This document shows, in pieces, positions 35,871 through 48,607 of a stretch of 64,000 nucleotides of DNA (positions within the stretch are counted from its first letter, which is position 1; every line of letters starts with the position of its first letter). Under the pieces are notes generated by a model. It worked only from the letters and a program-made list of their open reading frames with translations. It did not search any database and was not told where the DNA came from. The position numbers were made by a program, and so were the translations under genes. Source of the stretch: Cunninghamia lanceolata (lineage: Eukaryota > Streptophyta > Pinopsida > Cupressales > Cupressaceae); NCBI GenBank assembly GCA_027924645.1, contig BSBN01001363.1, positions 868,001 through 932,000 on the forward strand. The letters run 5' to 3'.

Positions 35871-37830
35871 AGAAACAATGGGAGGAAAACCATCCCAAGA
35901 ATCAAACCAAAAATGAGCTTTTGTCCCTCTTTTACAAATCCAAAATAAACCATCCTTGACCAGAGCAGCCCCTTTCTTGAGTGTACTCCAAATCACCGAG
36001 CCTTTCCCCACCAGTGGATACTGAGGAATGTCAATTTGAGGGATCCCCGGGAAGTATTTCTGAGTTAATATCCTGGCCCATATCCCATCCTACTCCACAC
36101 ACCACTGCCAATACAATTTAGCAGCCAACGCCATCCCTGACAATGACGACTGCCTTAACCCGAGGCTGCCAAACTGCTTCGGGCTACAAACAATGTCCCA
36201 TCTAACAAGGCTCCATTTAGAGGACAATAAGCTACCAGCCCATAATAACTGTCTTGCTAAGGAATCCAATTCCCTAACAAAACCCAAAGGGGCCACCTGA
36301 ATCATACATCTATAAATGGGGAGGGCCTGCACCATAGACTTTAGCAACTGAACACGACCCGCAAAGGACAACCAGTGATGGGTCCAATGATTAACTTTCA
36401 CACGAAATTTATCCAGAATATTTTGCCAAGACTCCTTGGGAAGTCTTCCAATAGAGATGGGAATACTAAGATAGGTCAAAGGGAGAACCCCAGTCTGAAA
36501 TCTCAAGATATGAGCAATTCGCCTTTGAATGGAACCTGGAGTATTGAAGAAAAAGATGGAAGACTTATCTTCATTAATCAATTGGCCCGAAGCTAGAAGA
36601 TAAACATCCACACCTTGTGCAAATTCAAAGCTTCTCTAATTGTAGCCATACCCATCAAAGTAGTGTCATCAACAAACTGCAAGTGAGACTGTGGAGGTAA
36701 ACCACCTCCCCACCCCTAGCCCTAAATGAAACCTAACTCCACATTCCTTCTTATCAAGCATCCCAAACCCTCAACAAGAAGAAGAAACAAGTAAAGAGAG
36801 AGGGGGTCACCCTGCCACAAACCCCGAGAGGCGCCAAAAAGCTTAGAGTGCTCACCATTTATTAACACAGAGAAGGAGACCGAAGTAACACAACTCATAA
36901 CCCAATAAATCCACTCATCCCCAAAACCAAAAGCACCAAGAACCTTCTGAAGGAAGGACCATAGAACACGGTCATAAGCCTTAGCCATATCAAGCTTGAT
37001 GAACATTGCCTTATCTTTGGAATTAGCCATAGAGTGAATGGTTTCAGTTGCAATAACAACCCCATCCAGAATCTGACGTCGCGCCACAAAACCACTCTAT
37101 TCCTCAAAAATCAGCACTTTAAGCCACTTTTTCAACCTATCAGCAATCAATTTAGAGATAATTTTATAAATCACATTGCAAAGAGAGATAGGATGAAATT
37201 GACTTAACCTATCCACCCCATCACACTTTGGGATGAGAGCAAGGAAGGTAGAATTCAAAGTCTGTAACATCTGTTTATTCTTATGAGACTCCTGAACAAC
37301 TGCCAACAAGTCCACCTTGATAATCTCCTAGAATTCTTGAAAGAACTCAATTGGGAAACCATCAGGGCCAGGAGCTTTCCCCCTCTTCATTTGAAACACA
37401 ATCCCCTCTAGCTCCTCAATCGAAATATCACTCATAAGATGCTCATTCATCTCCCTAGAAACCAAAGAAGGGATACAAGAAAGGACCTGAGCTTCCTCAT
37501 CAGAACCCCCTGCGAGTCCTCCCTAAATAAAGAAGCAAAATACTGCATAGCTTCACATGTGATTTCCTGCAAAGAAGAAAGAGTTTCACCCCTGTCATTC
37601 ACCAGAGTAGAAATAGAATTGCCATGTCTCCTGGCTTTCACTGAGTTGAAGAAAAAAGTAGTATTTTTATCCCCTTCTTGAAGCCACTCAATCTGAGCCT
37701 TTTGTTTCCAAAAAACTTCCTCTCGTAGCTCACACTCTTCCAATGCTTTCAAAGCCCTAGTCTCTTCCCAAAGTAGGTCCTCAGTCACTCCATCCTCCCT
37801 GATCAACCTCGTAATACCATCCAACTCAGC
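35870..37830 (-). pseudogene. LINE reverse transcriptase
   Basis: Reads LALIPKCDGVDRLSQFHPIS (37240-37180), ADRLKKWL, FIKLDMAKAYDRVLWSFL (about 37000), GLWQGDPLSLYLFLL (about 36815) and the catalytic LQFVDDTTLMG (about 36685-36653). It then runs through the thumb and connection (36611-36090). The first catalytic Asp and the VDD pair are kept. In-frame stops occur after LKVLIFEE, near 36720, inside the VWMFI stretch and at 36090. Confidence 0.9.
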
Positions 37831-38019
37831 CTGGGCAGCAGTCTTAGCATGGAAAATGTTTCCAAAGCACTACCAATTCCAACGTTTAAGCTGATACTTA
37901 ACAAATTGAAGTAACTTAGCAAAAGTATACATTGATGTACCATAAGCAGGTCTACCATACCTCCACCACTCAACAATATAGTCATGGAGAGAGGAGTCAC
38001 GCAACCACATAAGCTGGAA

Positions 38020-38760
38020 CTTGAAAGAAGGAGACCGAGGCACATGAGCTGAAGAAATAGCCAGCTTGATAGGCTAATGATCTGATCCCCTCCAATCCAA
38101 AATTTTAGAGCTAGAAGACCACAACCCACCAACCCAGTAGCAAGAAACCAGAAAGTGGTCAAGTCATTCCACAATGCAGTTATTCCCAATCCTCTGATTA
38201 TTCCAAGTAAACTGGCCATTAATGGGCTTGATATCCACAAGATTTAAAGCTAAAATGTTATCCTAAAGTAGCAGCGCAGAAGGCTCAAGCCTCGCAATAC
38301 CACCCCTCTTCTCAGCCAACTTAGAAATAGCATTGAAGTCTCCAGCCATAACCCATGGATGGAAAGGAACCATGCTTCAGACAAACCGGATATGGGACCA
38401 CAATAGTTGTTTACCCTGAAGTTCAGTAGCCACATAGATATTGGAGAAGAGAATAGACTTCCCTGTCTCAAAACAAGAAGCAATCATAGAGATAGAAGAC
38501 TGAAAGGACAACCATCAAAGAGGGCAAATCTTCCGAGGATTCCATAAACAAGCCACTCCTCCAGTAGACCCTTGAGCACCAATACACTGGCACTCGCCAC
38601 TCCCCCACAACTTAGGCACTAAACCAAACATACACTCCACTAATAACTTAGTCTCTTGCAGGAAAAGAACATCAGGAGATTGATTTCTAACCAAATCACA
38701 AACAACTTTTTGTCGAGGGCCACTGTTCAAGCCCCTTACATTCCAGGATAGAACAATCAT
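38020..38760 (-). pseudogene. LINE apurinic-like endonuclease
   Basis: Starts at 38760 with MIVLSWNVRGLNSGPRQK. It has the catalytic QETKL (about 38650), WVMAGDFNAISKLAEKRGG (about 38355) and the terminal GSDH (about 38077). These are the conserved Asn, Glu, Asp-Asn and Asp-His positions of the EEP fold that nicks target DNA. A TAG after CPL (38515) and others interrupt it. Confidence 0.9.
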
Positions 38761-40193
38761 TTCAAGGGGCTTGAAAAATGAGAATCCAGAGTCTTAACAG
38801 ACCCTGACTCTACCAAAGTTTCCCCTATTAATTTAATCTTATCCAAATCCTTTTTTCTACCAAGCTTGGAAGACTTCTCCCCAGCCCCTTTTTTTGGATC
38901 CTTTTGATGAAGACCCAAATGAGAAGAAGAAGACTTATTAATCTTCACCCCCTCAGTACCTACATTTGAAACAAGAGGAGATCCATCCTCACCACCCTTC
39001 TTCCCTACTATAATAGGAACTGATTCCACCTGGACTTCTATTTGAACATCTGTGTCCATTGGCAAAGCCCTATTATCCTACAAAACCTGAGTAGCTTCAG
39101 AAAGAAGGCCCTCCTGTCCTGTACCTGAAGCACCTTGATCCATATTCACCAAGCCTAGATTCACTTCCTGCTGGCTGAGTTCATCTAAAACTTCAAATTT
39201 GTTGAAAGAATCTTCATCCTGCCTTTCCTTCAAAGTCCTCTTTTGACCTCGATCCCTGTTTCAAGCCTTGGCAGGAACAAAACCATCAACCCCATCCACA
39301 TCACCAGGAATGGGTTCCTTCCCCTTTTCAACTCTAGGGGGATTGCGGGGAGGCTGAGAAGGCTGGGAGTCCACGGGCCTAGCCTTAGGGTATCTCCTCT
39401 GTAAAAATCCATATTCATGACAGAGACGGCACCAAAAAGGAAGAGTCTCATAGTCCAACTGCTGCACCCAAGAGTAAGGACCCGCACAAATATCCACCAA
39501 ATCTGGCAAGGGTTTACTTAAATCAATCTCAACACAGATACGAGCAAAAGTCATCACCTTTTTAACTTGAGTCTATTGTGAAGCACCAACTGGTTTTCCT
39601 AGCATTGAAGCGAACAAGTGTAAAACATCATCCTGCCAACATTCCACATGAAACATTGGAAGCCAAACCCACATTGGAACCTAGTTTGGAAGCTCTTTAG
39701 TAGGATTGAATCCCGCATGCCAAGGTTTAATAAATAACCCAATCTGATTATGAAAGTAGGGGCCTCCTTCAAAGGCCTTGTTGTGATCTGCCAAGCAATT
39801 GAATGAAACCATGGAAAAGTTATTTGCTAAAAGCATAACCTCCATTTCTCCCTCTGGCATCCAAGTCCGTTGGGCCCATGATTCAAGAAATTGTAAAGAA
39901 ACCCACATCCCCATAAACTTGCACAACAATGCATGCTTCAAATAATAATCAATATCTTCCGCAATCATCTCCAGTGGGATAACCAATTTTGGCCTCTCCT
40001 CACAATGTTCAAGACATCCATTGATCTTCATAATCTGAGTACCACCAGACAAACCCAAACCAACCAACCCTGGATCTGGTGAGAACAAATTATTATTAAA
40101 AACCTTTGAAGCGTGCGAAGGAGAATTTGCACCAACCATTGCTGAGTGAAAATCCATCTTGGGACTAGCCCTTGAAGACTCCCTGATCGGCAT
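38757..40193 (-). pseudogene. LINE ORF1 (DUF4283-like RNA-binding protein)
   Basis: Starts about 40193 (MPIRESSRASPKMDFHSA). It contains a DUF4283-like region (MLLANNFSMVSFNCLADHNK, FEGGPYFHNQ) and FARICVEIDLSKPLPD. A zinc knuckle WCRLCHEYGFLQRRYPK follows, in which the last Cys is now Tyr. A basic/serine-rich tail with KKGAGEKSSKLGRKKDLDK ends at 38757. In plant LINEs ORF1 packages the RNA. There are at least three breaks, near 39680, 39570 and 39230. Confidence 0.82.
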
Positions 40194-40566
40194 TGAAACT
40201 AAACAAGATCCAAGGTGGGCAAGCAGGCCCCCGAGAAAAAAGAACCACCACTAGGGTTTAATCAATCCACCACCCAGCACTGCCTTCAAACTGCAGACCC
40301 AAACCAACCAGGCACAAAATCCACACCCACGACCTCCAACCAGGCACAAAACCCCCGCACACTCAGGGAGAAAGATACACCGATGCAGATGAAAAAACTT
40401 TGCATTGATAAAAAACACAACCCCAGACCTCCCCAAAATGCATGCACTCCCCACACTTCACACGACCAAGAAAAAACCAGAGGATCGGGCTAGGGCACAA
40501 AATCCCTAGCTCGACATACAGAGCAAAAAATTGACATTCCCCTTAATCTTCGAAAACCAATCTCTC
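40194..40566 (-). other. LINE 5' untranslated region
   Basis: From the 5' end at 40566 (GAGAGATTGGTTTTCG on the minus strand) to the ORF1 start. GC-richer than the surrounding LTR. No coding evidence; the 92-codon plus-strand frame is incidental. Confidence 0.6.
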
Positions 40567-41279
40567 AATTAAACTATAAGATTTAAATAAATAAAATAAA
40601 ATTATTTATTTTGAGTTGATAGTTGGGTAGTTTCAATAGTTTGATTTAATTAATTAATATAAATCCTCTCTGTGGAATAACGGACTAGTAATGGTTCCGA
40701 GAGGAGGAGGTTTAGTGAGGGAAGCTAGAAAATTTTGGGGGCAGATCATAGAGGTTTGGGGGCTGGTTCGGCAGTTGTAGAAGTGATCCTGACACTGAAA
40801 TCTCATAGCAGAGAAGCCAAGTTTTATTGTTATTCACATTTATTCCTGGTAGATTAATATAATGATTGTTTGTTCCTAAGGTTTTAAAAATTCCATCAAT
40901 TGCCTTTGCATGAGCACTCTTTTATTTTGATTAAACACTACTTTCCCTATAGGCCACATATATCCAGTAGAAGAGAATACGAAAGATAGCCCTTTTTCTA
41001 CAAATCATGGTCTACCTTGCAATGGGGAATAGATTGAAAGTATATATATTAATTTTTGGCTCACAAGTCTGCATGTTAATATTATACCCTGGAATGAAGC
41101 TTCCTGACTGAATGCAGATGGCACATTTTTATTAAATGGAATTTTATTTTCAGATCTGGGTGGCTGCATGTGCTAAGCTCTCAAGAAGGGCCGTGAAATG
41201 TGTCTAATCCTATCTATTATGGTTGCTTAATCATTCTAAAATCCTTTTAACCAAAATTTCATTCTGTGCATATTCTTCA

Positions 41280-41640
41280 ATCATTGCAATTCTTGAGATG
41301 ATGTTTCCTTGAGGCATCGATCCTCACCTTACCTGCTGCCCTTGCATAGATGTTTAAGAGAAGAACATAGGTCCCAAATGAAAGAAGAGTGTTGCTAGAA
41401 ATACTCCTTAGCCTATATTCATATGTGATTTACAGCCTCCAAGAAAGTGCACCCATACAGCCAACATAGATTTAACAGCTTTATCAATCATAAAGTTTAG
41501 GGTGTCTTTTGATAGCCAGCGTGAGCAAGAAGGTCGACCTGCACACATAATGATCAACTGTTAAATGTAATGCAATAAGGGTTCAATATGATTGGAGTAA
41601 GTCCAGTTTCTATCTACTAAACCTCTGTGGTAGTGTGCGC
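41280..41640 (-). pseudogene. Captured PPR gene fragment, antisense in LTR-3
   Basis: The minus strand reads AVWVHFLGGCKSHMNIG (about 41460-41410), the E-motif text after the last PPR repeat. Upstream of it, VDLLAHAGYQK (about 41540) aligns with VDLLGRAGHLE in LTR-2. Nucleotide similarity to 23230-23500 is clear. Heavily broken. It shows that the LTR-2 and LTR-3 centres share an ancestor, unlike LTR-1. Confidence 0.6.
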
Positions 41641-41699
41641 AGGATGGAAGCATGTGGCAAAGGTTGTATATCTAATTTTGCACCTACCAAATGTGTCAT

Positions 41700-43140
41700 C
41701 TGAAAGTTTCTAAAATTCTTTTTACAAATCCTTGTTGAGTGTTCTTTTGTAATCATTGAAATCTTTGAGATGGGGGTGGTAAAGCAGTTAACTCAGGCAA
41801 CTATATCTATTTGCACGACTTGGAGTAAACTAAAAGGAGACGACCTATCATACAATCACAATTTACTGTCTCTCCAATACATACAACTGGAGAACAGCTT
41901 GTTAAGAGAATATCAAATACATGGGTGTTTTCAACTGGTTCTTGTTACTATCCCTTAGTTTTCCAACTTAGATGATGGTTTTTCTCTTACCCATGACCTA
42001 AGCCACCCTAGTCTCTTGCCCAACTCTGTCATGACCACTGCCTATTGCCTTTTACGGTGCTTTGTTATACAGTTAGTGGTCATGGAACTAATCTTCTCGA
42101 ATGTCACCTCTAACAGTGCATCTGGGTCAAATGCATGATGTGCACTATGATGCAGAATAATTATCATTTTCCAACTTTTAGAACGGCTAGTAGCTGGTCC
42201 TTAATTATCTTGAAGATAGCCAAGACAACCCTGAAGAGAAAATTGGCTCCTTCACTGAAAAGTAGACCCCAAATCCTTATTGTAGGCTCTGAAGGCAAGG
42301 AAACCATTCTGTTGCTACAAGAGAGACATTGATGTCTAAGTTCGCAAATGGTTAGCAAGCCTAGGGAACATTTTTGTAAGCAAGTCCTTAAAAACCATTT
42401 GTTCAATGTGGTATCCAAACAAATTGTTTGCATAGCGATCATTAAACAAAACATTCTCTTAGTGCACAGTCAAATTAGTGACCACTATAGCAATATCACT
42501 AAGAAGTTTATAAAAACGCAGTGGAAGAGAGCTAGATATTTCCTCATAACAATCTAAACTTTTCTTCATTCATCCGAGCTGGAAATTTTCATTGCTGCTT
42601 GAAGATCTATCAATATTTTAAAAACTGATCACTACTGCCTGGCGTCTACCATAATCTATATTCTCCATGCTGTTATGAGTACTGCATTCCTTTTATGCGA
42701 TTTATTTCAGGTTAAGTTAAAGCATAACAATGCCTGAGGAAATTATATTCCTATACCTAGAGGGCTTTAAAATCTAAAACTTAGTCAACTTAAATTTATA
42801 TCGCCTTAGGTAGTAAGGCTGCTCTTAAATATCATCCATTTCAACAGGCAAAGGTCAATTTTGGCCAGTAACAAAATAGGCAAATATTTACCACTTGTTG
42901 TTGTGAATGAGGTGTAAAATTGCTATTAGTTGTTTGACCATTAAAGTGGATGTTATTTAAGTAAAAAACCACAGTAATGAATATAATGTAAAATCTTTAG
43001 GGATTATTTTTCACTTCGGTTGAATAGCTCTGGTAAAATGTTAAAAAAAATTAGATTTGTTAGCTAATAAAATTTCCAACTCTACTACAGAGAATAATTT
43101 CAAAATTCATGTAGCAATATTAAATGCTGAGAGAATGAAA
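41700..43140. other. LTR-3 centre, nothing recognised
   Basis: No convincing protein or repeat. Short open frames exist on both strands but none has recognisable motifs or matches between copies. Confidence 0.5.
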
Positions 43141-43778
43141 TTATTTGCCATTCAATGATCTATGGTAATTATTATTATTATTATAAGTATTAATAATATG
43201 ATTACAATTCTTGTTACCATTCAGTTGAGTAGATAAATGTTTAAATAATGTTACCAATAAATTCATTAGGAAGTTAATTTACTAGGGTAAGGAGTTATAA
43301 AATATGTATTTTGTGTTGAATTAGCGTTTAAAAATAGTTATAAATTGGGATGGTAATTGTGCAGATCGTTTGAAATATTTATATTTCAAAGAGGAATTAA
43401 ATTAGATAAATAGTTGATATATTGCATTTGTTTAATGTAATTAAATGGAATTTAATGTGATTAAATATTTAATATTGAGGAGTTTAATTTGATTAGGATT
43501 ATAGACATTGCATTTGGATTTTGATCTAGACAATTGGTTAAATTGTGAGGGCAATTTGTGTAAGTCATGTCAAAGGTTGAGATAGGGTCACGTTGTCGAG
43601 TTTAGGTTTCTACAGGCCAAGGTTGTTTGACGTCATGTAACATGTTGATAAGTGTCTTGAGTTAATGAGGTTGTGTTGTCTTTTGCTTTAAGGAATTTGG
43701 TTATGGTGTAGTGAAAGAATGTAAATATTTTGAATGCATCATGATGTGTAGAAAGGCTCTTCATGGAGGTTATGATTT

Positions 43779-45113
43779 GGTGCAGGAGCACCTACCTGAT
43801 AGCTGGCCTCCATGAGGCAGTTAGTTTGTTATAGGTCTGGTTAATGTTTCCAAGAAGGTCTTATAAGACCAATGCATGTAATAAGGTCATGTTGACCATA
43901 CTTTACTATTTTTAGCTAGGTTGTTAGGACAGCTGTTATGCTGTATGTTCGGTTGGATCCTCCCAGCCGCTTGGAAGCTCCCAGCCACTGGGAATCGAGT
44001 GGTAGTACTCGCAAGCAGATCCTATTTATGTATGAGTATTGGTTGGTTTTAGATAGAGATCAGACATTGCATTGAGCAGAGGAGTTAGATTGCAGAGAGA
44101 GACTGAATATTGTACTTGCATCTTTTATCAATAAAGAGATCCTGTTTTTGTCAATTCTCTGTTTGGATTCCTTTGTGTATTCGAGTTGCTGTTTTGGTGG
44201 TTACATGGATTCGCTGATCCATTCCACTGGTTGATTCGTCGAATCGGTGGAATGGCTATGTACAGTAGTTTAGGATTTAGTTTGCTTTTTCTGTTTGTTC
44301 TTGTGCATGTTTGCAGGATCGCAGTCGAGAGGTGTTGAGAACCCTAGCATGGGTATGTGCTAGGTCGTGCTGGTTGTTAGAGTTTGGAAGATCACCCTAA
44401 AAGTAGATCGGGTCATCCCAGGAGGTTCGGTGGATCAAAATTTGCTAAGGTTGGAATTCGTCACAACGGCATCATCAAGATATTTCTGTATATATCCTGC
44501 AGTTACTTCGGGCATCATCCGAGTAGATGGAGGTGAGCATGATGCAGTAGTTTGCATAAGGTAAATGTGTATTGGGGTGATCATCATCAGGTGTTGCCAA
44601 GGAGGAGCATATCGGCATAAGGTAGAAGATCGGGTTGATAAAACCATCGCGGGCTGATAATGTTAAGTTTGGCCGACAGCAGGATATCGAAGGAACTGCA
44701 TGTGACGTCATCGTCATCAGGATAATTGTCATCAGGATATCGGGGTGACGTAGCATCAGAGGAAAGGTGCATGAGGTTGTCGTCATCAGGATATATTGGA
44801 GGAACCAGATATTTTATATCCTGCTGATGAACATGATGTTGAACATCATGATGCTGAAGATAGAGGTTGGTGGTAAGATGAACAGTGAACGTCAGGAGGA
44901 TGTTCGCGCTTGCCGAATGTGATGATGCTGCCGATAGTCAGATATGATGATGCTACTGACAGGTGAAGGGTCGAAGGTTTGTCTGCAGGAGGATATCGGT
45001 CGGCAGAGAAAATATGATGATGCTGACAGTGTTAAGAAATATGATGATGATGATGAAGGGTGTTAGACATACATGCTGTATGTCAAGGTTTTAGAGTGGA
45101 TGCCTCTGCATCA
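43779..45113 (+). mobile_element. 1.3-kb LTR-like insertion in LTR-3
   Basis: Comparison with LTR-2 (about 25240) shows extra sequence bounded by TGATTT on both sides (43773-43778 and 45114-45119). The left half looks like a retroelement LTR: TATTTATGTATG near 44026 and AATAAAGAGATCC near 44132. The right half is rich in CATCAGGATAT and GATGATGCTGA repeats. No coding region. Probably a non-autonomous LTR element or fragment. Confidence 0.5.
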
Positions 45114-45667
45114 TGATTTATTTAATTGTTTGGGATGTTGTGTTGGATTAGACAATGGGGAGACATCGGTATCCGTGAAGAAATTTTTTTCTTATGAGTT
45201 ACTTCATTTGGAAGCCATGGAAAATGTATTGAGAGTATGTCCTTGTAATTAAGTCGATATGCAAGATGGTGAATGCCTTGCATTGTTACATATACATGTT
45301 CATATCAGGATAATTGTTATGCAAGATGGTTAATGCCTTGCATGGTTCATGTATCCTCATTGTGATGATGATGTTTGCTATGCTTGTTGAGTAGGGTCTT
45401 CTAGATGCAGGTAGGGGAGTGACTCTCAATGGGGGCCGAAGCCCAAAGTGGTGTCTAGGACAACCCATGTGGGAGTTTGTTAACTCAGTGATAACCTAAA
45501 TAATGAATTAGGGGGGGGTTGGTTAGTTGATCACACTAAATAAAGATAAGTGGATGCCTCACTCATGGATCAAGTGCTCGTTTAGGCTTGAGATGAGATG
45601 AGAAGGCTTGGAATGGCAAGATCAACTACCTTGTCCTCATGAAAGGTATGTTGATTCTGCATGAGCG

Positions 45668-48607
45668 TTGTATTCTACAATTCTATTATTCTATCATTGT
45701 TTCCTTCTATCATTCTATATTTCTACTGGATTATACTATTTTATAAATCTTTTATTCTATTATTGTTTCATTCTATCATTCTATTATAAACTACAATTCC
45801 TTTGTTTTATTATTCTTCATCCTACAATTCTATCATTCTATTATTCTATAAATCTATTGTTCTATTATTCTATAATTCTATAATTCTATAAATCTATCAT
45901 TCTATTATTATATAAATCTATTATTCTATCATTCCTTTATTATTTCATTCCTTTATTGCATTGTTCTACTATTCTATCATTTTATTATTTTATAAATCTA
46001 TTATTCTATCAATATTTCAATCTATCATTCTTTTATTCTATTACCATATTATTATGCAATTATATTATCCTATCATTCTTTCATTTTTATCATTATATCA
46101 CACTATTATTCTATAATTCCATTAATCTATTGTTCCTTCATTCTATCATTCTGTAATTCCATCATTCTATTATTCTACCTTTCTTTCATTCTAATATTCT
46201 ATTATAGTAGTATTCTACAATTCTATTATTCTATCATTGTTTCCTTCTATCATTCTATATTTCTACCATTATATTATTCTGTCATTCCTTTATCTATCAT
46301 TGTATATTATTCTAAAGTCTTATTACTCTATCATTCTTTCATTCTACCATTTTATAATTCTAAGATTCTATTATTATATAAATCTATTATTTTATCATTC
46401 TATTATTATATTAAATAAATCTATTATTCTATCATTCTATTATTCTATAAATATTAAATTATGCTATAATTGTTTCATTCTCTCATGTTGTATAGATCTA
46501 TCAATCTATAATTCTATTATTCCATTATTCTTTTATTCTATCCTTATACAATTCTATCACTCTATTATTCTATATTTATCTATTACTTTATTATTATTTC
46601 ATTCTATCATTTTATAATTATATTATTCAATTAATCTATAGTTCTATTACTCTACGATTCTTTCATTCTATCATTTTGCAATTCTAAAATTCTATTATTC
46701 CTTAAATCTAATTTTCTATCATTCTTTCATCCTATCACTCTTTCATTCTATCATTCTTACATTTTATCATTCTATAAATCTACTATACTATCATTCTTTC
46801 ATTCTATGATTCTACAATTACATCATTCTATTATTCTATAAACTTATTATTCTACCATTCTATAATTCTATCATTCTATTATTCTATAAATCTATTGTTC
46901 TATCATTCTATAAATCTATTATTGTATTATTCTATTATTCTTATATTCTATCATTCTATGATTCTCTCATTCTTTTGTTCTGTAATTCTATTATTGTATT
47001 ATTCTATACTTCTATTATTGTATTATTCAAAAATTCTATTATTCTATAATTTTTCCATTCTATCATTATATAATTCTATCATTCTATTATACTATAAGGC
47101 TATTGTTCTATTAATGTTTCATTCTATCATTTTACAATTCTGTTATTCAATCATTATTTCATTCTATTAATCTATAACTCTCATTCTATTATTCTATGAG
47201 TCTATTATTCTATCATTCTTTCTTTCTATAATTCTATTATTCTACAATTCTAGTATTCTACCATTCTTTCATTCTATCATTCTACAATTCTATGACTCTG
47301 CAATTCTATTATTCTACTATTCTATAATTTCTTTCATTTTTATCATTATATCATACTATTATTCTACAATTTCATTAGTCTATTGTTCCTTCATTCTATC
47401 ATTATATAATTCTATCATTCTATTATTCTAGAAATCTATTATTCTACCATTCTTTCATTGTATCATTTTATTGTTTTGTTTTACTAGTATTCTACAATTC
47501 TATTATTCTATCATTGTTTTCTTCTATCATTCTTTATTTCTACCATTATATTATTCTATAAATCTAGTATTATATCATTCCTTTATTCTATCATTGTATA
47601 ATTATATTATTCTATTAATCTAAAATTTTATTACTCTATCATTCTTTCATTCTACCATTTTATAATTCTAACATTCTATTATTGTATAAATCTATTATTC
47701 TATCATTTTTTCATTCTATTATTCTATAATTGTATTAGTCTATCATTCTTTCATTTTGCAATTTATAATTCTATCATTCTATTATTATATAAATATATTA
47801 TTCTATCATTCTATTATCCTATAAATATTAAATTATTCTATAATTTTGTTTCATTCTATCATGTTGTATAGATCTATTAATCTACAATTCTATTAATCCA
47901 TCATTGTTTTATTCTATTCTTATACAATTCTATCACTTTGTTATTCTATTAATCTCTTACTCTATCATTTTTTCATTCTATCATTGTATAATTCCATTAT
48001 TCGATTAATCTTTAGTTCTATTACTCTATGATTCTTTCATTCTATCATTTTGCAATTCTAGAATTCTATTATTCCTTAAATCTATTTTCTATCATTCTTA
48101 CATTCTATCACTCTTTCATTCTATCATTCTTTCATTCTATTATTATACCATTATGTAATTCTATCATTCTATTATTCTATAAATCTATTGTTCTATCATT
48201 CTTATATTCAATCATTCTATTATTCTATCATTCTTTCCTTCTATAATTCTATTATTGTATTATTTTATAATTCTATTTTTCTACAATTCATTCATTCTAT
48301 GATTCTATAATTATATCATTCTATTATTCTATAAACCTATTATTATATCATTCTATAATTCTATCATTCTGTTATTCTCTAAATCTATTATTGTATCATT
48401 CTTTGATTCTCCAATTGTATTATTCTCTAATTGTATTATTTTATAGTTATATTCAAGTCTATAGTTCCATCATTTTATAACTCTTTTATTAAATTATTCC
48501 AACATTTTTCATTCTATCATTCTACAATTCTATTTTTCTAACATTCTTCCATTCTATCATTATATAATCTTATCATTCTATTATTCTATCATTTTATTAT
48601 TCTATCA
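45668..48607 (-). repeat. Octanucleotide array, arm B part 1 (inverted)
   Basis: ATTCTATC/ATTCTATT/ATTCTTTC units, the reverse complement of arm A. 45668 to about 46760 mirrors 27925 back to 26884, and about 46890-48607 mirrors 33501 back to about 31845. Landmark blocks seen in arm A (AGATTTAAGGAATAATAG in reverse) occur at about 46690 and 48060. Long open frames on the plus strand are repeat translations. Confidence 0.92.

Larger units (their letters stand above)
34366..40566 (-). mobile_element. LINE (L1-type, with RNase H), nearly full length
   Basis: Minus-strand non-LTR retrotransposon of 6.2 kb. It has a T-run on the plus strand at its 3' end (34365-34376). The target duplication is AATTAAACTGTAAGAT (34350-34365) and AATTAAACTATAAGAT (40567-40582), one mismatch. 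The order is 5' untranslated region, ORF1, endonuclease, RT, zf-RVT and RNase H, as in plant L1 elements. Stops and frameshifts in both ORFs make it inactive. It inserted into LTR-3. Confidence 0.93.
33502..45667 (+). mobile_element. Giant LTR-3, right end missing, with nested LINE and LTR-like insertion
   Basis: Starts TATAGTGCCCC (one change from the family start) inside the octamer array. It carries the conserved hairpin (33805-33868) and block (33928-33990). The LINE interrupts it at 34366-40566, after which LTR text resumes (AATAAATAAAATAAAATT...). A second insertion lies at about 43779-45113. The 3' part matches LTR-2 up to GCATGAGCGT at 45667, where it stops abruptly and arm B begins, so about 0.85 kb of the LTR end is lost. 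Confidence 0.82.

Noticed and set aside
45668..48246. Long open frames rich in Ile, Leu, Tyr, Phe and Ser (also at 27234-27657, 32797-33377 and 56075-56437)
   Set aside because: They are translations of the phased octamer array, in which stops are rare on one strand. No start, domain or codon signal supports a protein.
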